A stretch of DNA of 64,000 nucleotides from Rhodophyticola porphyridii (GTDB lineage Bacteria > Pseudomonadota > Alphaproteobacteria > Rhodobacterales > Rhodobacteraceae). The position numbers were made by a program, and so were the translations under genes. The stretch's first letter is position 1. Each line of letters opens with the position of its first letter. Below are positions 58,386-64,000 of the stretch, piece after piece. The stretch spans positions 135,106 to 199,105 of the forward strand of contig NZ_RCNT01000005.1 in NCBI RefSeq assembly GCF_003688285.1. Reading direction: 5' to 3'. The notes below the pieces were generated by a model. It saw nothing but the letters and a program-made list of their open reading frames with translations. It ran no database searches and was not told the origin of the DNA.

Positions 58386-58693
58386 TGCCCCGTGCCTTCA
58401 CGCCCAAAGTCGTCACCGCCAACGCCCTTCTGGAAGGCGATGTGGTGTATCTGACCGAAGATGACCGCTGGACCCGGCAGCTGACCGAAGCGGAGCTGAT
58501 CGAGGATGAGGCGCATGCGCAACTGCGCCTCCTGGATGCGGAGATGCGCCCCGGCCAGGTCGTCGGGCCCTATCTGGCCGATGCCGTCGCCGGTCCCGAC
58601 GGACCTGCCCCGGTCCATTTCCGCGAGACGTTTCGCGCTACGGGGCCGTCCAACTACGCCCATGGCAAGCAGGTGGAGTCCAAAAATGTATAG
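58385..58693 (+). CDS. DUF2849 protein in the sulfite reductase operon
   Basis: This 102-residue protein of the DUF2849 family lies between cysG and cysI and overlaps both. Key stretches are TPKVVTANALLEGDVVYLTED and the closing GPSNYAHGKQVESKNV. It contains no cysteine or cofactor motif. In alphaproteobacteria the family is found with sulfite reductase genes. The role is unknown, perhaps in assembly or electron supply to CysI, which is inference. cysI begins eight bases before its end. Confidence 0.85.
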   Translation: MPRAFTPKVVTANALLEGDVVYLTEDDRWTRQLTEAELIEDEAHAQLRLLDAEMRPGQVVGPYLADAVAGPDGPAPVHFRETFRATGPSNYAHGKQVESKNV

Positions 58694-60353
58694 ATACACC
58701 GATTTCGACGCCGCTTTTCTGGCCGAGCGCAACGCCCAGTTCCGGGCGCAGGTGGCGCGCCGCATCGACGGATCGCTGACCGAGGAGGAGTTCAAGCCCC
58801 TTCGCCTGATGAACGGGCTCTACCTGCAACTGCATGCCTATATGCTGCGTGTGGCGATCCCCTATGGCACGCTCAACAGCGCGCAGATGCGGCAGCTGGC
58901 GATGATCGCCGAGCGGTGGGACAAGGGGTATGGCCATTTCACCACGCGCCAGAACATCCAGTTCAACTGGCCGAAACTGGCGGATGTCCCCGACATGCTG
59001 GACGCGCTGGCCGAGGTGGGCATGCATGCGATCCAGACCAGCGGCAACACCATCCGCAACGTGACCGCCGACCATTTCGCGGGCGCCGCCGCCGATGAAA
59101 TCGCCGACCCGCGCCCGGTGGCGGAGCTGATCCGGCAATGGTCCACCGACCATCCGGAGTTTCAGTTCCTGCCGCGCAAATTCAAGGTGGCCGTCACCGG
59201 CGCGCCCAATGACCGGGCGGTGACGGCGGCCCATGATATCGGGCTGCGCATCGTCGCGCGGGACGGGCAAATCGGCTATCGGGTGCTGGTCGGCGGCGGC
59301 CTGGGCCGGACACCCATGATCGGCAAGGTGCTGGCCGATTTCGTGCCCGGCGAGGACCTGCTGCCCTATCTGGAAAGCGTGGTTGCGGTCTACAATCTGC
59401 TTGGCCGGCGCGACAACAAGTACAAGGCCCGCATCAAGATCACCGTGCATGAAACCGGGATCGACGAAATCCGCAACATGGTTGGGGATGAATTTGCCAT
59501 GCGAAAGGCCGCATTCGCCGGAATTGATCAACGCATGCTTTCAGAAATCGAAAGTCACTTCGCACCTCCTGCCTATGAAACCGGAGGTACAGAGAGTTTT
59601 GATATCACATATGCCATAAATCCAGCATTTCGCGCCTTTGTGGATACAAATGTGGATAAGCACCGGCAGGAGGGCTATGCCATCGTCTCCGTCTCGCTCA
59701 AGGCGCATGGCGCGACACCGGGTGATGCGACGGCGGAGCAGATGCGGGTAATGGCCGATCTGGCGGAAACCTATGCCCATGATGAGTTGAGGATCAGCCA
59801 TGAGCAGAACGTCATCCTGCCCCATGTGCCGCGCCGGCATCTGCCCCGGATCTACGCGGCGCTGCGCAGGGCGGGGCTGGCCACGGCGAATATCGGGCTG
59901 ATCTCGGACATCATCGCCTGCCCGGGCATGGATTACTGCGCGCTGGCCACGGCCCGGTCGATCCCGATCGCGCAGGAAATCGCGACCCGGTTCGAGGCTT
60001 TGAAGCTGGAGCAGGATATCGGCCCGCTGAAGATCAAGATCTCGGGCTGCATCAATGCCTGCGGGCACCACCATGTCGGCCATATCGGCATTCTGGGACT
60101 CGACCGGGCGGGGGTGGAGAACTACCAGATCACTCTAGGCGGTGACGGAACCGAGGAGGCCACGATCGGCGAGCGCGCGGGCCCCGGGTTCGGCGCCGAG
60201 GATATCGTTCCGGCCATCGAGCGGCTGGTCCATGCCTATCTGGATCTTCGCGACGACCCGGAGGAGACCTTCCTGCAAACCTATCGGCGGCTTGGCATCG
60301 CGCCGTTCAAGGCGGCCCTTTACCCGGCGGAGGCCAAGGCCGATGCCGCGTGA
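58686..60353 (+). CDS. cysI: Sulfite reductase hemoprotein (nitrite/sulfite reductase family)
   Basis: This 555-residue enzyme reduces sulfite to sulfide with six electrons. The siroheme and [4Fe-4S] cysteines appear as CPGMDYC and CINAC, and HFTTRQNIQFNW and KFKVAVTGAP are family blocks. It starts MYRYTDFDAAF at 58686, inside the DUF2849 gene. No CysJ flavoprotein gene is present, so it is probably ferredoxin-dependent. The stretch 59521-59640 is unusually AT-rich for this gene, yet its reading frame is intact. Confidence 0.95.
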   Translation: MYRYTDFDAAFLAERNAQFRAQVARRIDGSLTEEEFKPLRLMNGLYLQLHAYMLRVAIPYGTLNSAQMRQLAMIAERWDKGYGHFTTRQNIQFNWPKLADVPDMLDALAEVGMHAIQTSGNTIRNVTADHFAGAAADEIADPRPVAELIRQWSTDHPEFQFLPRKFKVAVTGAPNDRAVTAAHDIGLRIVARDGQIGYRVLVGGGLGRTPMIGKVLADFVPGEDLLPYLESVVAVYNLLGRRDNKYKARIKITVHETGIDEIRNMVGDEFAMRKAAFAGIDQRMLSEIESHFAPPAYETGGTESFDITYAINPAFRAFVDTNVDKHRQEGYAIVSVSLKAHGATPGDATAEQMRVMADLAETYAHDELRISHEQNVILPHVPRRHLPRIYAALRRAGLATANIGLISDIIACPGMDYCALATARSIPIAQEIATRFEALKLEQDIGPLKIKISGCINACGHHHVGHIGILGLDRAGVENYQITLGGDGTEEATIGERAGPGFGAEDIVPAIERLVHAYLDLRDDPEETFLQTYRRLGIAPFKAALYPAEAKADAA

Positions 60354-61092
60354 CGTGAGGCTGCCGCCGGTCGAAACGCGCGTGGCCCGGTTGAACGCCC
60401 GCTACCGGCATCATTCGGCGATCTCGGTGCTGGAGCACGGCCTGCGCGACACCGATACGGGCCGGATCGCGCTGGTGAGCGCATTCGGGGCGGAATCGAT
60501 CGTGCTGCTGCACATGGTTTCGGTGGTCGACCGGGCCACGCCGGTGCTCTTCATCGACACCGAAATGCTGTTTCCCGAGACGCTGGCGTATCAGCGCGAG
60601 GTTGCGGGGTTTCTGGGTCTGGAAGAGCTTCGGATCATCCGGGCGAGCCAGACCGCGCTGGCCGCGCATGACCCCGAGGGCGATCTGCATCAGCGCGACG
60701 CGGATGCGTGCTGCGGCCTGCGGAAAACGCAGCCGCTGGCCCATGCGCTGGCCCCGTTCGACGCCTGGATCACCGGCCGGAAGCGGTTTCAGGGCGGGCA
60801 GCGCGCGGAGCTGGAGTTTTTCGAGGCGGAGGGGGATTTTCGGATCAAGATCAATCCGCTGGCCCATTGGGCGCCGGAGGATGTGCAGGATTACATGATC
60901 AACAACCGCCTGCCCCGGCACCCGCTTGTGGCCCGCGGCTATCCCTCGATCGGCTGTGCGCCCTGCACCGCGCCGGTTGCGGCGGGCGAAAACCCGAGGG
61001 CGGGCCGCTGGAAGGGCCGGGACAAGGATGAATGCGGCATTCACTTCGTCGATGGCCGGATCGTCCGCGGCCCTCTGAAACAGGCATCGTGA
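60343..61092 (+). CDS. cysH: Assimilatory adenylyl-sulfate (APS) reductase CysH
   Basis: This 249-residue enzyme reduces activated sulfate to sulfite. The four cysteines of a [4Fe-4S] cluster are C123-C124 (DACCGLRK) and C205, C208 (IGCAPC), the mark of APS- rather than PAPS-type reductases. The catalytic C231 is in DECGIH. The sulfate-activating site starts SAFGAESIVLLHM. It overlaps cysI by 11 bases and hands sulfite to it. cysDN (ATP sulfurylase) is not in the window. Confidence 0.95.
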   Translation: MPRDVRLPPVETRVARLNARYRHHSAISVLEHGLRDTDTGRIALVSAFGAESIVLLHMVSVVDRATPVLFIDTEMLFPETLAYQREVAGFLGLEELRIIRASQTALAAHDPEGDLHQRDADACCGLRKTQPLAHALAPFDAWITGRKRFQGGQRAELEFFEAEGDFRIKINPLAHWAPEDVQDYMINNRLPRHPLVARGYPSIGCAPCTAPVAAGENPRAGRWKGRDKDECGIHFVDGRIVRGPLKQAS

Positions 61093-61104
61093 AAGGGGCC
61101 GGCA

Positions 61105-61563
61105 ATGGAACTTGCGCAATTGGAACAGACAGAAGGCAACCCCGCGATGGATGATCGGGTGCTGGTGCGCGACACCGGGTTCGCGGCGGAGGACTGGACC
61201 GGGGGCTTCGTGGCCCTTGGCGACGGCTGCGCGGCCAATGCGGCAGGGCTGGATCTGGGTCCGGCGGATGACGTGACCGATCTGGCCGCGGATCTTGACC
61301 GGCTGGAGATCATCCGCATCGCCTTTCCCAGCTTTGCCGATGGGCGCGGCTTCACGCTTGCCAGACGGTTGCGCGCGATGGGTTATGGCGGGCGGCTGCG
61401 GGCCTTCGGCCATGTGCTGGCCGATCAATATGCGATGGCGCGGCGGGCCGGGTTCGACGAGGTGGAGATCGGGCCCGATCTGGCCGCCCGCCAGCCCGAG
61501 GACCAATGGCTGGCGCGCGCGAACTGGCGCGCATTCGATTATCAGGCGCGGCTGCGCGGCTAA
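61105..61563 (+). CDS. DUF934 family protein in the sulfate assimilation operon
   Basis: This 152-residue protein matches DUF934, found with cysH/cysI in many Proteobacteria. Blocks include LEIIRIAFPSFADGRGFTLARRLRAMGYGGRLRAFGHV and the late WLARANWRAFDYQARL end. It has a single Cys and no cofactor motif. An accessory role in sulfite reduction is inferred from context only. It starts 12 bases after cysH. Confidence 0.87.
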   Translation: MELAQLEQTEGNPAMDDRVLVRDTGFAAEDWTGGFVALGDGCAANAAGLDLGPADDVTDLAADLDRLEIIRIAFPSFADGRGFTLARRLRAMGYGGRLRAFGHVLADQYAMARRAGFDEVEIGPDLAARQPEDQWLARANWRAFDYQARLRG

Positions 61564-61574
61564 GCCCCCTTCCC

Positions 61575-61588
61575 CTGATCCAGATCAA
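61575..61588 (+). promoter_or_regulatory. FNR/FnrL-like box upstream of fpr
   Basis: CTGAT-CCAG-ATCAA differs from the FNR consensus TTGAT-N4-ATCAA at one base only. It lies 35 bases before the fpr start, right after the DUF934 stop, suggesting oxygen-linked control of fpr. Confidence 0.5.
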
Positions 61589-61623
61589 TGCCTAAGACAA
61601 GGGACGGCTGCTAGAGCCGTTAC

Positions 61624-62478
61624 ATGAGCATGACCGAGCAAACCCCCGTGACCCAGACCGCCGCCAAACCGGCACCCACCCTGCCCGACGCCCAGACCGT
61701 GACCTTCGTGAAGCACTGGACGGATCGCCTGTTTTCCTTTCGTGTGACGCGGCCCGTTTCCCTGCGGTTCCGCTCGGGCGAGTTCGTGATGATCGGCCTG
61801 ATGGGCGACCCGGATCCCAAGACGGGCAAGCAGAAACCGCTTCTGCGAGCCTATTCCATCGCCTCCCCCTCCTGGGACGAGGAACTGGAGTTCTATTCAA
61901 TCAAGGTACCCGATGGCCCGCTGACAAGCCGGTTGCAGCATATCCGGCCCGGTGACGAGATCATCCTGCGGCCCAAGCCCGTGGGAACGCTGGTGCATGA
62001 CGCGTTGATCCCGGGCAAGCGGATCTGGTTTTTCGCGACCGGTACGGGCTTTGCGCCCTTTGCAAGCCTGTTGCGCGATCCGCAGACCTACGAGGATTAC
62101 GAAGAGGTTATCATCACCCATACCTGTCGCGAGGCAGGCGAGTTGGCCTATGGTGCCGAGCTGATCGACAGCATACGCAAGGACGAGGTTCTGGCCGAGC
62201 TCTTCGGCGAAGGCTTTGCCGACAAGATCAGGTATTATCCGACCACGACCCGCGAAGAGAGCCCGAAAATGGGCCGGATCACCGACCTGATGCGCTCGGG
62301 CGAGGTGTATGCGGATCTGGGCGTCGAACCGCTCTGCCCCGAGAATGACCGGGCGATGATCTGCGGCAACCTGGCCTTCAATCTGGAACTGAAGGCGATG
62401 CTGGAGGAATACGGGCTTGAGGAAGGCGCCAATTCCAAACCCGCCCAATATGTGGTGGAAAAGGCGTTTCTGGACTGA
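61624..62478 (+). CDS. fpr: Ferredoxin-NADP+ reductase
   Basis: This 284-residue flavoenzyme moves electrons between NADPH and ferredoxin or flavodoxin. The FAD site is in LLRAYSIASPSWDEELEFYS and the NADP site in FFATGTGFAPFASLLR. The C-terminal EKAFLD end is like Fpr of E. coli. It follows the sulfite-reductase cluster after 60 bases and has an FNR-like box of its own. It could supply reduced ferredoxin to CysI, which lacks a CysJ partner here, but that is inference. Confidence 0.95.
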   Translation: MSMTEQTPVTQTAAKPAPTLPDAQTVTFVKHWTDRLFSFRVTRPVSLRFRSGEFVMIGLMGDPDPKTGKQKPLLRAYSIASPSWDEELEFYSIKVPDGPLTSRLQHIRPGDEIILRPKPVGTLVHDALIPGKRIWFFATGTGFAPFASLLRDPQTYEDYEEVIITHTCREAGELAYGAELIDSIRKDEVLAELFGEGFADKIRYYPTTTREESPKMGRITDLMRSGEVYADLGVEPLCPENDRAMICGNLAFNLELKAMLEEYGLEEGANSKPAQYVVEKAFLD

Positions 62479-62534
62479 TCCCGGCGCATCAGCGCCGCGC
62501 CCAAGCTGAAACGTCTTTCCGGCCGACACATGAA

Positions 62535-62561
62535 AACCCCGCACCGGTCCGGTGCGGGGTT
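62535..62561 (-). terminator. Strong hairpin between fpr and the Ala/Glu-repeat gene
   Basis: A perfect 12-bp stem AACCCCGCACCG/CGGTGCGGGGTT encloses a 3-base loop. On the minus strand it is followed by a short T run, so it is best read as the terminator of the minus-strand gene. It could serve fpr as well. Confidence 0.75.
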
Positions 62562-62591
62562 GCGTCGTCATGGGGCTGGCCCGGCTTCGAG

Positions 62592-63248
62592 TCAGAGGCC
62601 AAGCGCCTCGCGGATCTGCGTCACCACGCCTTCGACCAGCGCCGGGTTGTCGCGGGCCGCTTCGATGGCGGTGCGCAGGCCCAGCTTCGTGCCTTCGCCC
62701 AGATCGGAGTTTTCCACGGCCTGGAGCGCGGCATCGGCATCAAACCCGTCAACCGTCAGCGCGGCGTTTGCTTCGGCCGACACTTCCGCATCGGCTGCGG
62801 CGCCTTCAACCGCGTCTGCGGCCTCGGTCGCGGCATCCTCGACCGCCTCTGCGGCGGCGTCGGCAGCGGCTTCGACCTCTGCCGCGGCTTCGGCGGCGGC
62901 GGCTTCCGCAGCGGCGGCCTCAGCCTCGGCGGCGGCAGCGGCTTCCGCTTCTGCGGCAGCGGCGGCTTCTTCAGCGGCGGCGGCTTCCGCTTCGGCGGCG
63001 GCAGCAGCTTCTGCCTCGGCGGCGGCGGCCTCTTCAGCGGCGGCGGCAGCTTCTGCCTCGGCGGCGGCGGCGGCCTCTTCAGCGGCGGCGGCGGCTTCCG
63101 CCTCCGCCTCGGCCGCGGCGGCTTCGGCGTCTTCGGTCGTGCTTTCGACCGCGTCGGCCACGGGTGCCTCATCCGCGCCCTGGGTCAGGAAGTACCCGCC
63201 CACCGCGACAACGATCAGCACCGCAACAATGATCAGAATCCGATTCAT
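62592..63248 (-). CDS. Membrane-anchored Ala/Glu-repeat protein
   Basis: This 218-residue protein starts with a transmembrane helix ([21 protein letters not shown]). Residues 41-129 are made almost only of Ala and Glu, in loosely repeated blocks such as [13 protein letters not shown] more ordinary C-terminal part (about 155-218) starts [16 protein letters not shown] and ends IREALGL. The repeat should form one long charged helix in the periplasm. The ATG at 63248 follows GGGGGA. I recognise no family for the C-terminal part. It is divergent from infC. Confidence 0.75.
   Translation of the reverse strand: MNRILIIVAVLIVVAVGGYFLTQGADEAPVADAVESTTEDAEAAAAEAEAEAAAAAEEAAAAAEAEAAAAAEEAAAAEAEAAAAAEAEAAAAEEAAAAAEAEAAAAAEAEAAAAEAAAAEAAAEVEAAADAAAEAVEDAATEAADAVEGAAADAEVSAEANAALTVDGFDADAALQAVENSDLGEGTKLGLRTAIEAARDNPALVEGVVTQIREALGL
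62862..63128 (-). repeat. Ala/Glu coding repeat
   Basis: About 270 bases of imperfect GCx/GAx codon repeats encode residues 41-129 of the membrane-anchored protein. Units are about 13-15 codons long. Such tracts are prone to slippage and may vary in length between strains. Confidence 0.8.
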
Positions 63249-63432
63249 CTTATCCCCCAAGGGTGTTCAACTTCATATGACTCGGCACATAATTGCCCCG
63301 CAGCGTCGGCACAATGGGAAAGCGGCGTCTCCGCTCCCCTCGGCAAGGGGCCGCCATCAATTCGCCTTGAAAGCCGACGGTGGTACGGTTAGATTTGCGG
63401 CCCGAACCTCAGGCTACAGAAGGAAAAATCCA

Positions 63433-63975
63433 ATAGCCCGCAGACCCCATAATGCGCCGCCCACGCGCGAGACAGGACCCCGCGTCAATGAACGCATCCG
63501 GTCACCCGAAATACGCCTTATCGGCGCCGAAGGCGAAAATGTCGGCGTCGTGACACCCGCCCGCGCCATGGAAATGGCTGAGCAGGCCGGCCTTGATCTG
63601 GTGGAAATTTCTCCGAATGCGGACCCGCCGGTCTGCAAGATCATGGATTTCGGCAAGTTCAAATACGAACAGCAAAAGCGCGAATCCGAGGCGCGGAAGA
63701 AACAGAAGATCATCGAGGTGAAGGAGGTGAAATTCCGCCCCAACACCGACACCCATGATTATGACGTGAAAATGCGCAACGTGACGCGGTTTCTGGAAAA
63801 TGGCGACAAGGTGAAGGTGACCTTGCGCTTTCGCGGCCGCGAAATGGCTCACCAGAATCTGGGACGCGAGCTTCTGGAACGTGTGGCCACCGATATCGAG
63901 GGTCTCGGCAAGGTGGAAAACATGCCCAAGATGGAAGGCCGCCAGATGGTGATGATGATTGGCCCGGCCAAGTAG
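63433..63975 (+). CDS. infC: Translation initiation factor IF-3
   Basis: This 180-residue factor binds the 30S subunit and monitors start-codon choice. The N-terminal domain holds [20 protein letters not shown] and [22 protein letters not shown]. The C-terminal domain has [18 protein letters not shown] and [16 protein letters not shown]. The likely start is the AUA at 63433, placed 8 bases after GAAGGA and giving the family start [14 protein letters not shown]. No ATG, GTG or TTG is suitably placed. infC uses AUU in E. coli, where a non-standard start allows IF-3 to repress itself. The same logic probably applies here. Confidence 0.92.
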   Translation: MARRPHNAPPTRETGPRVNERIRSPEIRLIGAEGENVGVVTPARAMEMAEQAGLDLVEISPNADPPVCKIMDFGKFKYEQQKRESEARKKQKIIEVKEVKFRPNTDTHDYDVKMRNVTRFLENGDKVKVTLRFRGREMAHQNLGRELLERVATDIEGLGKVENMPKMEGRQMVMMIGPAK

Positions 63976-64000
63976 GCCTTCGGCCCGAAACGAAACATGA

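Noticed and set aside
62862-63128. Tandem repeat considered as a CRISPR array or minisatellite
   Set aside because: Units have no constant repeat-spacer pattern and keep the reading frame, so it is a coding Ala/Glu repeat.
62530-63432. Long open frame on the + strand leading into infC
   Set aside because: It is open only because the opposite strand holds Ala/Glu codon repeats. The Ser/Ala-rich product is a mirror of that repeat. IF-3 starts at 63433.

Overview
The window is high-GC chromosomal DNA from an alphaproteobacterium, almost certainly a member of the Rhodobacterales (Roseobacter/Rhodobacter group). The evidence is an intact dddP (DMSP lyase), an OlsB-type ornithine lipid acyltransferase, a trpE / yibQ / trpG-trpD-trpC-moaC-moeA order, a GAAC-N7-GAAC type SOS operator in front of lexA, and the DUF177-rpmF-plsX-fabH-ihfA-merR block. 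No prophage, insertion sequence, CRISPR array or rRNA was seen. Genes are densely packed, and no gene-free stretch reaches 300 bases.

Layout. 0.1-4.2 kb: Rieske oxygenase with a small partner ORF, a lytic transglycosylase, ssb and an aminotransferase. 4.3-13.5 kb: PpiD-like periplasmic chaperone, trpE, an opposite-strand yibQ-like deacetylase gene, then a tightly overlapping trpG-trpD-trpC-moaC-moeA run. 13.5-18.4 kb: dimethylglycine/sarcosine dehydrogenase-like flavoprotein, LysR regulator, MmgE/PrpD protein. 18.4-24.3 kb: SOS-regulated lexA, comEC, gltX, gltA. 24.4-32.1 kb: nucleoside hydrolase, SelO, membrane protein, EEP-family enzyme, two DMT exporters, a Na+/H+ antiporter and a Fur-family regulator. 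32.2-39.1 kb: enolase, an orphan histidine kinase, a fatty acid hydroxylase-superfamily protein and the YqiJ-YqiK flotillin pair behind a heat-shock-like promoter. 39.1-46.5 kb: a frameshifted methyltransferase, a cupin protein, anmK, tyrS, a GNAT-like protein, olsB, msrB, a BamE-like lipoprotein and a DUF177 protein. 46.7-51.5 kb: rpmF-plsX-fabH-ihfA-merR, tRNA-Pro(GGG) and dcd. 51.5-56.9 kb: a methyltransferase/heme N-demethylase-family pair divergent from dddP, a hydrolase-OsmC fusion and an Lrp regulator. 57.0-62.5 kb: sulfur assimilation (cysG, DUF2849, cysI, cysH, DUF934) followed by ferredoxin-NADP reductase. 62.6-64 kb: an Ala/Glu-repeat membrane-anchored protein divergent from infC, which appears to start at an AUA codon.

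How the genes fit together. Most of the window is core metabolism and information processing. The accessory interest lies in methylated-osmolyte and C1 chemistry (DddP, a DUF3445 heme enzyme, a dimethylglycine dehydrogenase-like protein, a Rieske oxygenase) and in a sulfite-reductase operon without a CysJ flavoprotein, for which the neighbouring ferredoxin reductase is a plausible electron source. Regulatory sequence that can be read directly includes a triple SOS repeat on lexA, an RpoH-like promoter on yqiJK, an FNR-like box before fpr, several terminators and inverted repeats upstream of gltA and between the lysR and mmgE genes. Noteworthy irregularities are a single-base frameshift in a methyltransferase gene, a roughly 44% GC patch inside cysI, and several convergent gene pairs whose ends overlap.
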